From Candidatus Kapaibacterium sp. (GTDB lineage Bacteria; Bacteroidota; Ignavibacteria; Kapaibacteriales; UBA2268), in NCBI GenBank assembly GCA_937927515.1, contig CALBDO010000018.1:20552-84551 (forward strand): 64,000 bases of DNA. The letters run 5' to 3'. The notes below the pieces were generated by a model that was not told where the DNA came from, ran no database searches, and saw nothing but the letters and a program-made list of their open reading frames with translations. How positions within the stretch are numbered: the first letter of the stretch is position 1; each line of letters starts with the position of its first letter. Both the position numbers and the translations under genes were made by a program. Shown here one piece after another: positions 1-9,459 of the stretch.

Positions 1-936
1 TAAAGTGTCGTAAACAATTCCCTCTCTCAGTCCAAATGTTGAAATATGTAGTTTATCGACGTAAACATTTTCCAATACATATTCCAAGATTAATGCTCCA
101 CCAACTATGATATCAGCTCTGTTTGGGTCCATCCCAGGGATTTGTTTTCGTTCTTTAAGAGATTTTGTGTAAATTATCCTGTTTATTGTCTTTTGAATAT
201 CTTTCTTCTCTAATGTATAGCCATTTAATACATCTGGCACTGGTTTGCCATTAGTTTGAAGTGTCATTATTGCAATATTAAGAATAGTGCCAGCGGTGCC
301 AACAAGAGTTTCATATCCTATTTGGTTTATTTTGCTAAAAATAGGTGTCCAAACACCACGAATGTATCTACGGCATTGTTGAATGTTCTCTTCTTTGATA
401 TCATTTAGCAAATCGAAACGAATTGATAGCCTAATAGCCCCTAACTTTTCGCTATGTATGTATAATAAATTTCCTTCTTTTCCAATTATTGTTTCTGTAC
501 TGCCTCCACCGATATCAATAACAAGAGCCTTTTGATTTACTATCGGCATAGAGTGAAGAGTGCCAAGGTAAATCAACCTGCCTTCTTCGATGCCAGAGAC
601 AACTTCAATGTCTATGCCTGTTTCTTTTTTAACAATCTCAATGAATTCGGAGGAGTTTAAAGCCTCGCGGACAGCGCTTGTTGCGACTGCTCTGATTTCT
701 GCACCTTTGCTTTTGGCAATGTCGGCGAATCGTTTTAATGTTTGTACTCCACGGTCTATTGCTTCTTGCGAAAGATATTTGATATCGCCCCCGCTTGCGC
801 CGAGCCTCACTACCTCTTTCTCTCGTAAAATCGTTTGCAACCTTCCTCGGGTGTCGACGCTGGCAATGATTAAATGAAATGAATTGGTGCCCACATCTAT
901 TGCAGCAATTAAAGGGGCTTTCTCAGTTTCGCTCAT
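1..936 (-). CDS. Ppx/GppA family exopolyphosphatase/phosphatase, C-terminus truncated by the window edge
   Basis: Manual reverse-strand translation starts MSETEKAPLIAAIDVGTNSFHLIIASVDTRGRLQTILREKEVVRLG and contains VIDIGGGSTETIIGKEG, both Ppx/GppA signatures. The frame is open to base 1, so it is absent from the ORF track. Confidence 0.93.
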   Translation of the reverse strand, partial: MSETEKAPLIAAIDVGTNSFHLIIASVDTRGRLQTILREKEVVRLGASGGDIKYLSQEAIDRGVQTLKRFADIAKSKGAEIRAVATSAVREALNSSEFIEIVKKETGIDIEVVSGIEEGRLIYLGTLHSMPIVNQKALVIDIGGGSTETIIGKEGNLLYIHSEKLGAIRLSIRFDLLNDIKEENIQQCRRYIRGVWTPIFSKINQIGYETLVGTAGTILNIAIMTLQTNGKPVPDVLNGYTLEKKDIQKTINRIIYTKSLKERKQIPGMDPNRADIIVGGALILEYVLENVYVDKLHISTFGLREGIVYDTL

Positions 937-1144
937 TATCGTTTCTTCCTTCTTGTTTTGATTCACCCTTCAAAACTATTATCTCTTCATCTCGGTATAT
1001 TACTTCTTGGTCGGATTTTATATTCTTCTTTTGTGGTTTAGATGATAGTATCGATAAAGTCCTCAATATCTTTGTAAAAACCACATTTACAATTACTAAA
1101 ATAAATAATACAATAAGCAGAATTAAAACTATATATCTTAACAT
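923..1144 (-). CDS. small single-TM protein of unknown function
   Basis: 73-aa ORF with an N-terminal hydrophobic helix (MLRYIVLILLIVLFILVIVNVVF). It lies between lipoate ligase and ppx on the same strand with short overlaps. Confidence 0.55.
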   Translation of the reverse strand: MLRYIVLILLIVLFILVIVNVVFTKILRTLSILSSKPQKKNIKSDQEVIYRDEEIIVLKGESKQEGRNDNERN

Positions 1145-1887
1145 AATAGTAGATTTTTAAAAACTTCGATAGCTTGGTTGTAGCTGATTTTTCGACCAAC
1201 AATCTCTTCCATAGAAATGCTATGGTTTTTTAAAAAATTACGCAATAATTCTCTTGCATTTTCATCCTTTAAATTAGCTACCTCCGAAATTAGTTCATAT
1301 CCAGTTCCTAAAAGGACCGAGCCGTGTTGGAGTACAGTTTTTCCAATAACTCTTTGTGCACTACCAACAATTTTTTTCCCTTTCCATTCAATTTCATAAC
1401 GAGCCGAACTGGCAAAGCATGAAATTGAAACAGCTTCTCTTTTGTAAAAATCGTTGAAATTAGGTTGTGATTTCTCAAACTCCAAATCATTTGCTCCGAG
1501 CTTTCTCAATCCTTGGACCAAAAAGAAATGTATCTCTCGGTAGATATCTTTCGCAGAGACGACTTGGGAAATCGGCCCGACAAAGCAATATGTTAGCTCG
1601 TTTGCGTGTAGTACTGCTCTTCCACCAGTTGGCCTTTTCACTAAATCGAACCCATACTTTTTTAAACTCTCTGGGTCGAAATCCGTTTCCTTTTGATTTG
1701 CACCAAGCGATATTGCCCAAGGCTTCCAAGCATAGAACCTGAGCATAGGCAGAGTCTTCCCTTCTTCGTGTAAAATTGCTCTTTGATAATCGAATTGCAT
1801 ATTATATGCACCAGTTTGTGCTCCGTCGAAAATTACCTCTATATCATAATTCATTAACTCGCTAATCTTTTTGCCCGATATTATCAT
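1138..1887 (-). CDS. lipoate-protein ligase A family (biotin/lipoate A/B protein ligase)
   Basis: Motifs KRPTGGRAVLHANELTYCFV and KKIVGSAQRVIGKTVLQHGSVLL, typical of LplA/LipM. Confidence 0.9.
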   Translation of the reverse strand: MIISGKKISELMNYDIEVIFDGAQTGAYNMQFDYQRAILHEEGKTLPMLRFYAWKPWAISLGANQKETDFDPESLKKYGFDLVKRPTGGRAVLHANELTYCFVGPISQVVSAKDIYREIHFFLVQGLRKLGANDLEFEKSQPNFNDFYKREAVSISCFASSARYEIEWKGKKIVGSAQRVIGKTVLQHGSVLLGTGYELISEVANLKDENARELLRNFLKNHSISMEEIVGRKISYNQAIEVFKNLLLC

Positions 1888-2047
1888 AAACGTAACTTAA
1901 AAAAGTATTTGACGAAGCTTTGAATTAAATAATTTTTTAAACTTATCTGGTACTTCGAAAATATTAAATATTGGATTTGATGTAGTATTTTGCTTTTTAG
2001 TTCGTCTAAAAATTATTCTGTTTCATATTTGTTGAAGGTTTGGGGCA

Positions 2048-2956
2048 GTGAAGATTTTATTATTTATCTTCTTTTTAAATACACTTTTTTGCTTTTCTTA
2101 CCAAGCACCGATTGATACAGTTTTTTGGTTCTATCCAGGAAGAGGACAAAATTTTGGCCAAGATAGTACCTACTTCCCGATGAATATTTTTAACTTACCT
2201 GATACAAATGCAAGTGAAAACATACCCTCTGCCAATCCTAAAAATATATGTTCAATTGGTTTGGGAGGGGAGATTTGTGTTGGCTTTAAGAATTACTATG
2301 TTTACGATGGCGAAGGAGAGGACTTTACCATTTTCGAAAATGCTTTTATTAACCCGATTACCAAGAAAGTTTTTGCCGAGCCAGCAGTAGTTTCGGTTAG
2401 TGAGGATGGTGTAAACTTTTATGAATTTCCTTGGGATTATTACACTCTCCAAGGGTGTGCTGGAACTAAACCAACAAATGGAAAAGCCAACCCATTCGAC
2501 CCGAAAGTAAGTGGAGGCAATAGCTTCGACCTTGCTGTTTTAGGCTTGAAAAAAATTCGCTACATAAAAATCAAGGATATTTGTGATACGATTTTGAAAA
2601 GTCCGAATCATCCATATTACGACCCAGTTATATCCGGCTTCGACCTCGATTGTGTTGTAGGGTTGAATTTAACTTCTCTCACAGACTTTGCTGAGCTTCC
2701 CCTCGAAAATCACTATTTGGTTAAAAGTTATAAAACATTTTTAAACATTCACAGCGAAAAAGAGTTCCTTCTGCAAATCTATGATGCTTGTGGTAAACTT
2801 CTGCTTTCCGTTGAAACAAAATCAGACAACTACGAAATAGATTTGAGCAAGTTCCATGGGAACATTTTCTTTGGTTTAATCATGTGGCGTAATACAAATG
2901 CAAAATTTACTCACTTTAAAATTTTGAAACTTAATGATGAATTGTTCATTAATTAA
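2048..2956 (+). CDS. secreted cell-surface protein of unknown function
   Basis: GTG start, signal peptide MKILLFIFFLNTLFCFSYQ, and a conserved-looking block EDFTIFENAF...VSEDGVNFYEFPWDY. Confidence 0.7.
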   Translation: MKILLFIFFLNTLFCFSYQAPIDTVFWFYPGRGQNFGQDSTYFPMNIFNLPDTNASENIPSANPKNICSIGLGGEICVGFKNYYVYDGEGEDFTIFENAFINPITKKVFAEPAVVSVSEDGVNFYEFPWDYYTLQGCAGTKPTNGKANPFDPKVSGGNSFDLAVLGLKKIRYIKIKDICDTILKSPNHPYYDPVISGFDLDCVVGLNLTSLTDFAELPLENHYLVKSYKTFLNIHSEKEFLLQIYDACGKLLLSVETKSDNYEIDLSKFHGNIFFGLIMWRNTNAKFTHFKILKLNDELFIN

Positions 2957-4157
2957 ATTAATCGTCGTACTTTTCTCTTTTATCCTATTTTCTTGCTCAG
3001 AGGAAAAGAACTCTTTGCCGTATAATTTATTTGGAAATATCGGCAGAACATCTTCTTACGAGGAATTAGGTAGCTTTTGGACTGGTATTGCCTCCCTCGA
3101 GAAAGCCTCTTGTAGCGACACGAGTGGATTTATCTCATTTCCCCTTGCTCTCTCGGATAATAAATTTGTTACCTCTTCTGCAAATGGAGTTGTTGTTTGT
3201 TTCAAACATTCAAACTTGCTTTGGGAATATCACCTTGATGCAAACGAGTATTTAGTCTCGAGTATCTGTGCTTCCCCAAATGAAGAACTTGTCTTTATAA
3301 CAAATCAGAAAAGAATTTACTCTTTGGATAACAATGGTAAACTCCGTTGGAGGATTATCTTAAATGATTCTTCCGCTTTTTTCACACACTTGTTAGCAAC
3401 TAAAACAGGTGTTTATTTTATATCGCAAAATGATATTTTGTATAAGTTAAGCTACTCTGGTAAGGTTCTATGGCAACTGCAGTTTCCATTATCTTCTACG
3501 AATTATTTTGCAGCTGGAAATGAAGATAGGTTAATAATCAACCTCACAAATGATAAGTTGGGCGAAACCGACACGGTTATTTTAGTTGATGGAAATGGTT
3601 CAATAATCTGGAAGCGTTATTTCGATGGACTGCGTCTTGTACGCTCTCCGATAGTCTGGAAAGACAAAATTTTTGTGTATGGTTACTACGAAGACAAAGG
3701 GCAATTGATAGGCAAACTTATTTCTATGGATTTTAATGGAAAAAAACTATGGTCGAAGGAATTTGGGATAATCCCGCGTTTTTTGTCAATCACGAATGAT
3801 GGAGATTTGTTTTTGATACTATATAACTCTGGATTGGGCGAGAATGTTTCAACGATTTACAAACTTGATGTGTCTGGCAATTTAATTGCTCAGCAACACA
3901 TTAGTACAACCTTTTACTCTCCTCTTTTCATTAGTAAAGAGATTCTTGGTGCAGTTGGTTACACACGTGGTAATCCCGTTATCGTTTTCTTTGGTTTTGA
4001 CCTAAGTTTATGGAAAACAATAGACTTAAGCAAATATCCTTCAATATTGAATATTCCAGCATTTTTAGAGGATTGTACTATGTATTTTGTCGCAGGCAGT
4101 GGTAACTTCTTCGTCAGAATCGACGAAAACCCTATTATCAAACTGCTCCCCTGGTAA
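2934..4157 (+). CDS. lipoprotein with PQQ/beta-propeller-like repeats
   Basis: Lipobox LFSCSEE; repeated YSLDNNGKLRW / YKLSYSGKVLWQL / ILVDGNGSIIWKR / ISMDFNGKKLWSK units. Confidence 0.78.
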   Translation: MMNCSLIKLIVVLFSFILFSCSEEKNSLPYNLFGNIGRTSSYEELGSFWTGIASLEKASCSDTSGFISFPLALSDNKFVTSSANGVVVCFKHSNLLWEYHLDANEYLVSSICASPNEELVFITNQKRIYSLDNNGKLRWRIILNDSSAFFTHLLATKTGVYFISQNDILYKLSYSGKVLWQLQFPLSSTNYFAAGNEDRLIINLTNDKLGETDTVILVDGNGSIIWKRYFDGLRLVRSPIVWKDKIFVYGYYEDKGQLIGKLISMDFNGKKLWSKEFGIIPRFLSITNDGDLFLILYNSGLGENVSTIYKLDVSGNLIAQQHISTTFYSPLFISKEILGAVGYTRGNPVIVFFGFDLSLWKTIDLSKYPSILNIPAFLEDCTMYFVAGSGNFFVRIDENPIIKLLPW

Positions 4158-4179
4158 TCGTTCTCTGCACGCTTAGAAA

Positions 4180-6528
4180 ATGAAACTTTTTGCTCTTTTT
4201 TTCGTTTTTACCATTTCGAATTTTTTTGCACAAAGGTATATGTTTCGGGGTTTCATTTTCTTGTTGGCATTTTGGGTCTGGAGCGTTGTTCAGGTATTTT
4301 CAAATGAATTAAATGCAATAGGAGATAATGCCTCGATTAGTGGTTTTGTTTACGATGCAACTACAAAAGAAATCCTTGTGGGAGCCACTGTTTTTATCGA
4401 AAATACAAAGATAGGGGCATTAACCAACAAAAATGGCTTCTTTTCCTTAAGCAATGTGCCACCTGGAAAATATAAACTGGTAATTTCTTTTGTAGGATAC
4501 GAAAAATTAGTTGATACGATACAATTAACAAAAAATGAGAAAAGAAGAAAGAATTTTTACCTAAATCCAAAAGATTTAACAACCGAAGAGATTAGTATTG
4601 TTGCCGAAAAAGAGATAGAACGTAGGGAAATTACAGTTAGTAAAGTCTCTGTTCCTGTTCAGCAAATATCGAAACTTAGAATCGGGGGTGAATCGGATTT
4701 GTTTCGGTCTTTGCAGTATCTTCCGGGTATTTTAACTTCCTCGCAAATCTCCTCGGGGCTATTTGTTCGGGGTGGCTCCCCAGACCAAAATCTTGTCCTA
4801 TTGGATAATATGATTGTTTACAATCCTTCCCATCTGTTTGGTTTTATTTCAACATTCAATACCGAGGCAATTAAAGACGTGGAGTTAATAAAAGGTGGTT
4901 TTCCCGCCGAGTATGGAGGAAGAATTTCCTCTGTACTCAATGTTACTCAAAAAGAAGGGAATCGCCAAAAAATCACTGGTGGTGCTGGGATTGGGGTAAT
5001 ATCTTCGAAGGCAATGCTCGAAGGACCTCTGCTTAATGGTTCCTGGTTCGTTGCTGCAAGAAGGACTTACGTCGATTTGATAAAAGGATTAATTCCAACA
5101 GACCCCAACGTACCTTTGCCAGATTTTTGGTTTTACGATGTTAATGCCAAATTGACCCAAGAATTTAGCAAGAATAGCAAGTTCAACTTCGGTGGATTTC
5201 AAAGTCAGGATTTATTTGGATACAATGGTTTTGGCATAGATTTTAGTGTACAAATAAAAAACCAAGCTGGCTACGCAAAATTTATTCACATTTTCAATGA
5301 TAATGTTTTCACTTCTACTTCAGTTAGCTTAAATTTTTACAAAAACTCTTTTGTAGGGAAAACCGGTGATTATGTATACAAAATTGAAAACTCCATAAAA
5401 GATTTGAACTTCAAGACAAACATCGATTGGTTTGTGAACGAAAATTTAACTCTTAAATTTGGGTATGAACTTTCCAAATTTAAATTCTCTTATATACAAA
5501 ATTTTGCTGGGACCGAGACAGACACATCCCAAAATTCCGGAGTAACACCCGCCGGTATTTTGGACATTACAGTTTCCGACTGGAACCACAGTCCATTCGT
5601 GCAAGCAAATTATAATCTTTCCGACCTCGTTGGTGTTCAGGTTGGTGGTCGGTTGAACTACTGGACATTAAGTAAGAGTTTGACATTCGACCCAAGAATT
5701 ACATTGAAATATAACTTTGCAAGCAATTTCATTGCAAAATTTGCTTGGGGACTTTATCACCAAAATATTAGACTTGCTACTCAACCAGACTTTTCTTTTT
5801 TCGATACTTGGCTACCGACCGATACAACCGTGCCACCAATTAACTCTCAACATTTGATTCTCTCTCTGGAAACAGAACCAATTAATGGCATAGAACTGCT
5901 TTTCGATGTTTACTATAAAACATTGAAAAATATTACCGAATTGAACTTAAATGTTATTACAGCGAGCAACTCGCGAGATGTTTTCTTTGTCGGCAATGGA
6001 CGCTCTTATGGAGCAGAAATATTCTTGCAAAAAAAGTACGGAAAATTCGCTGGGTGGGTCGGTTATGCTCTGGGCTTTATTTTTGCAAAGTTCGATTCCC
6101 TCAATTATGGCAAAGAGTTTCGTCCCAAATACGATAGACGCCACGATTTTAAAATTGTCCTTCAATATTTGCTAAGTAAAAAATGGGAGTTTTCCGCTAC
6201 CTTTACCTTTCAATCGGGTCAATCCTACACGGGTGTTACTTCCTATTTAATTTCTCGTTTACCAGAGCAGACAGAGGGTCTTGGAAAAGTTATTACATCT
6301 CAGAGGTATGGTCTTAGGCTTCCGCCTTCACACCAACTAAATATCAGTGCTACTTATAACTTCCATACCTTCGGGCTTCCATCGAAAATAATTCTTGATG
6401 TCTATAATGTATACAATCGCCGTGACATTTGGTTCAGATATTACAACACTAATGAAGAAATTCCGAAACTCGAAGACGTAAAATTATTGCCAATAATTCC
6501 AAGCATTTCATATGAAATTAAATTTTAA
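4180..6528 (+). CDS. TonB-dependent receptor with carboxypeptidase-regulatory-like N-terminal domain
   Basis: SGFVYDATTKEILVGATVFIENTKIGALTNKNGFFSLSNVPPGKYKLVISFVGY, plug domain (GLFVRGGSPDQNLVLLDNMIVYNPSHLFGFISTFN), beta-barrel C-terminus. The start may instead be the ATG at 4240. Confidence 0.92.
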   Translation: MKLFALFFVFTISNFFAQRYMFRGFIFLLAFWVWSVVQVFSNELNAIGDNASISGFVYDATTKEILVGATVFIENTKIGALTNKNGFFSLSNVPPGKYKLVISFVGYEKLVDTIQLTKNEKRRKNFYLNPKDLTTEEISIVAEKEIERREITVSKVSVPVQQISKLRIGGESDLFRSLQYLPGILTSSQISSGLFVRGGSPDQNLVLLDNMIVYNPSHLFGFISTFNTEAIKDVELIKGGFPAEYGGRISSVLNVTQKEGNRQKITGGAGIGVISSKAMLEGPLLNGSWFVAARRTYVDLIKGLIPTDPNVPLPDFWFYDVNAKLTQEFSKNSKFNFGGFQSQDLFGYNGFGIDFSVQIKNQAGYAKFIHIFNDNVFTSTSVSLNFYKNSFVGKTGDYVYKIENSIKDLNFKTNIDWFVNENLTLKFGYELSKFKFSYIQNFAGTETDTSQNSGVTPAGILDITVSDWNHSPFVQANYNLSDLVGVQVGGRLNYWTLSKSLTFDPRITLKYNFASNFIAKFAWGLYHQNIRLATQPDFSFFDTWLPTDTTVPPINSQHLILSLETEPINGIELLFDVYYKTLKNITELNLNVITASNSRDVFFVGNGRSYGAEIFLQKKYGKFAGWVGYALGFIFAKFDSLNYGKEFRPKYDRRHDFKIVLQYLLSKKWEFSATFTFQSGQSYTGVTSYLISRLPEQTEGLGKVITSQRYGLRLPPSHQLNISATYNFHTFGLPSKIILDVYNVYNRRDIWFRYYNTNEEIPKLEDVKLLPIIPSISYEIKF

Positions 6529-7408
6529 TTTAGCTATGAAAAAAGCATTGAGTTTATTCTCTCTTTTGTTAGTTCTAATTAGTTGCCAAGATGAACCTCT
6601 TTCAGATTACGTCTCACAATACTACGTGGAGGCTTTTTTAATCGTTGATGAGCCTATCGATAAAATAAAACTTTTCAAAACCCAACCTATACAAGAGAAA
6701 TTTGATTACTCCAAAGCATTTGTTAAAAATGCAGATGTTAGAATTATCGTAGATGGAGAGGAGTATAAATTGGCTCTAAAAGATACTGGCAAAGCCGATG
6801 ATTGGGCATACTTCTTCCCAGATACAAGTATAAAAGTATTACCTAATCGAACTTATAATTTGAAGATAATTACCTCTGATGGTATACAAATTTCGGGGAC
6901 TACAACCACACCAAGTCGTTTCTACTGGCAAGTCCCACCACCAGATACAATATACTTTCCAAAGGACACCTTAAATTTCACAGACAAAGACCCTATTCCA
7001 ATTCGTTGGACATCTGTTAAAGAGGTTCTTTATTATGTTGTTTCTTTGAAATGTTTAGATACACTCGAGTATGGTAAATATCTTTTCCCAGCCAACGAAG
7101 AAAAAAATAGGAGGGTTTATACTCCTTTTGATGAAAATCAAAGAAGGAGAAGGTATTATTATGATTTAACAAGTTGGGATGCTATTCCAAATACTGAGTA
7201 TCCTTTGTATTGGTTATTGTTCAAATGGTTTGGGAAGCATAAAATTATAATCTATTCACCAGATTTCAACTTTCTTCGATGGCTTTTGCAACAATTTCGT
7301 GGAAGCCAAATCAATCCACTTCTAAGTAGCGTCGAGGGTGGAATTGGTGTATTTGGTTCTGCAAGTAAGATTGAAAAGGAGATATTTCTCGTTAAAAATC
7401 AGCCTTGA
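6512..7408 (+). CDS. DUF4249-like lipoprotein partner of the upstream receptor
   Basis: Lipobox LVLISCQDEP; YYVEAFLIVDEPIDKIKLFKTQPI and VRIIVDGEEYKL pattern; overlaps the end of the TonB receptor gene. Confidence 0.75.
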   Translation: MKLNFNLAMKKALSLFSLLLVLISCQDEPLSDYVSQYYVEAFLIVDEPIDKIKLFKTQPIQEKFDYSKAFVKNADVRIIVDGEEYKLALKDTGKADDWAYFFPDTSIKVLPNRTYNLKIITSDGIQISGTTTTPSRFYWQVPPPDTIYFPKDTLNFTDKDPIPIRWTSVKEVLYYVVSLKCLDTLEYGKYLFPANEEKNRRVYTPFDENQRRRRYYYDLTSWDAIPNTEYPLYWLLFKWFGKHKIIIYSPDFNFLRWLLQQFRGSQINPLLSSVEGGIGVFGSASKIEKEIFLVKNQP

Positions 7409-7416
7409 ATAAAATT

Positions 7417-8508
7417 TTAGTGTTTCTCTGCAAGTAGCAATCCTTGGTTCAATATCTCTGTTTGTTCCAAAATTCTCAGATTCTCTATGATAGGTAAAAG
7501 TTCGCCTTCCATCACTTCGCTTAATGTATAGTTTTTCTGTTCACCTTCTAAACGATGGTCGGTCACTCTATTCTGTGGCCAGTTGTATGTTCTTATTTTT
7601 TCCGAGCGGTCACCAGTTTTAACCATTGCTCTTCTTTGGGTGGTTATTTCCTCTTGCTGTTTTTTCAATTCCATTTCATACAGACGTGCTCGCAAGACTT
7701 TCATCGCTTTCTCGCGATTTTTTAATTGCGACCTTTCATCCTGGCAAGATACAACAATACCAGTTGGTAGGTGGGTGATACGAACGGCGGTCTCGACTTT
7801 GTTCACATTTTGGCCACCTTTACCTCCGGAGCGAAATATATCGATACGGAGCTCGTCTTCATTTATTTCAATATCGATTTCATCTGCTTCTGGCAATACA
7901 GCTACTGTAGCTGCCGATGTATGTATTCTGCCATTAGCTTCGGTTTCGGGCACTCGCTGGACCCTATGTACTCCACTTTCGTATTTCATAATTCCATAGA
8001 CATCGTCGCCACTTATCGAAAAAATTATTTCTTTGAAACCACCTCGTTCACCTTCGTTGAAATCTATGACTTCAATTTTAAATCCCATCTTCTCGGCAAA
8101 TTTTTGATACATTCTGAATAAATCACCGACAAATAAGCCAGCCTCGTCGCCACCAGTACCAGCTCGAATCTCCACAATACAGTTTTTTAAATCGTTCATA
8201 TCTCTTGGGATAAGCATTATTTTTAGTTCTTCTTCCAATTGCTCTCTTTTCTTTTGCAAAATTTCAATCTCTTCGTAGGCTAAATCTTTAAGTTCAGGCT
8301 CCACATTTCCTTTCACTAATTCATAATTCGACTCGATTTCATTGGTTACTTTAATGTATTCCTTTGCTTTATTAACTATTGGCGTCAGATACTTAAATTC
8401 TCTTGAATACTCTTTAAATTTCTTTACGTCCTTTAGGATATCAACGTTGTTGAGCTCGTTTTGCACAAATTCATATCTCTCTATCAAATTTTCTAACTTT
8501 TCTTTCAT
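7417..8508 (-). CDS. prfA: peptide chain release factor 1
   Basis: GGQ motif (FRSGGKGGQNVNKVETAVRITHLPTGIVVSCQDERSQ) and RF1-type HRVQRVPETEANGRIHTSAATVAVLPE (PxT anticodon region). Confidence 0.96.
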   Translation of the reverse strand: MKEKLENLIERYEFVQNELNNVDILKDVKKFKEYSREFKYLTPIVNKAKEYIKVTNEIESNYELVKGNVEPELKDLAYEEIEILQKKREQLEEELKIMLIPRDMNDLKNCIVEIRAGTGGDEAGLFVGDLFRMYQKFAEKMGFKIEVIDFNEGERGGFKEIIFSISGDDVYGIMKYESGVHRVQRVPETEANGRIHTSAATVAVLPEADEIDIEINEDELRIDIFRSGGKGGQNVNKVETAVRITHLPTGIVVSCQDERSQLKNREKAMKVLRARLYEMELKKQQEEITTQRRAMVKTGDRSEKIRTYNWPQNRVTDHRLEGEQKNYTLSEVMEGELLPIIENLRILEQTEILNQGLLLAEKH

Positions 8509-8649
8509 AATATTATACCATCTTAAACAAATGAAAGACGAATATTTTTACATTAAAATTTTAATACGAAATCTCAAACTTGTGGTCACTCCCAAATTAA
8601 TCTTCCTAAAAGTTTTTTTAATAATTTTGTATTTTCGATTGTATTTTAT

Positions 8650-9459
8650 ATGTTCACATTAAAACTTTTTAAAATTCTCTTGTTTACTCTTTTTTTATGG
8701 AATTTTTCTTATTCCCAAGTAAAAATTACTATACCACAAACTTTTATTAATCGTGGCCAGCTTGATACTATTGTTGTTTTGGGCGATTTCTCGGGTTTCA
8801 ATTTTGGTAAAATTAATCTTATCTTTCAATTCAATGCTTTTCTAATTGATGTAAAAAAAGTTGTCTCGAACTCTGAGTATCTTATTACAGAATCTGAGCC
8901 AAGTTTTAGAGTTCTGCTGAACAATTTAAGTGATGCAACTCTTCAAATTTCTTCGTCAAGCACAAACAACAATATAAAGAAGGAAAATATTCTCTGCAAG
9001 ATTATAGTTGAGGGTCTGGTCTACAAAGACTCTGTCGATACGATTAAACTTTTGCAGGTAGCGCTCGACGATATCCCTGTTGACTACCTGTTTATCGGTG
9101 GAATTATCAATGTTAGAGGACCACTCGTAGTTCCAGTAAAAAAGAATTACCTATCGGAGGGATTTCCAACTCCTACGTCCAACAGAGTTTACTTCCGATT
9201 CGGCATTGTTGAAAGTTCCGTGGTTGAGATTGTAGTATATAATTCAAATGGAGAAATTGTCTTATCATCAGTTCAAGATGAAGAATACTTTAAAGTTTTG
9301 GGAAAAAATCGAGAGATTTCTCTAAAAGAAAAATTAGACGACGGTGATTATTTATTGGAACTTTCTCTCCCTTTTGATTTATCCAGTGGTGTGTACTTTT
9401 TAGGATTGAACGCTTATTCAATTGGGTCGTTTCGTTCAAAATTTATCATTGTAAAATGA
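8650..9459 (+). CDS. secreted protein with T9SS-like C-terminal sorting domain
   Basis: Signal peptide; C-terminus SEGFPTPTSNRVYFRFGIVESSVVEIVVYNSNGEIV...LSSGVYFLGLNAYSIGSFRSKFIIVK resembles type A sorting domains. Confidence 0.68.
   Translation: MFTLKLFKILLFTLFLWNFSYSQVKITIPQTFINRGQLDTIVVLGDFSGFNFGKINLIFQFNAFLIDVKKVVSNSEYLITESEPSFRVLLNNLSDATLQISSSSTNNNIKKENILCKIIVEGLVYKDSVDTIKLLQVALDDIPVDYLFIGGIINVRGPLVVPVKKNYLSEGFPTPTSNRVYFRFGIVESSVVEIVVYNSNGEIVLSSVQDEEYFKVLGKNREISLKEKLDDGDYLLELSLPFDLSSGVYFLGLNAYSIGSFRSKFIIVK

Noticed and set aside
590-1160. Plus-strand ORFs of 95 and 93 aa at the left edge
   Set aside because: They lie opposite ppx/gppA and the small TM gene; no SD or domain support.
7583-8121. 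Plus-strand ORFs of 138 and 116 aa opposite prfA
   Set aside because: Antisense to a clear prfA with RF1 motifs; no recognisable domain, low-complexity Ser-rich translations.
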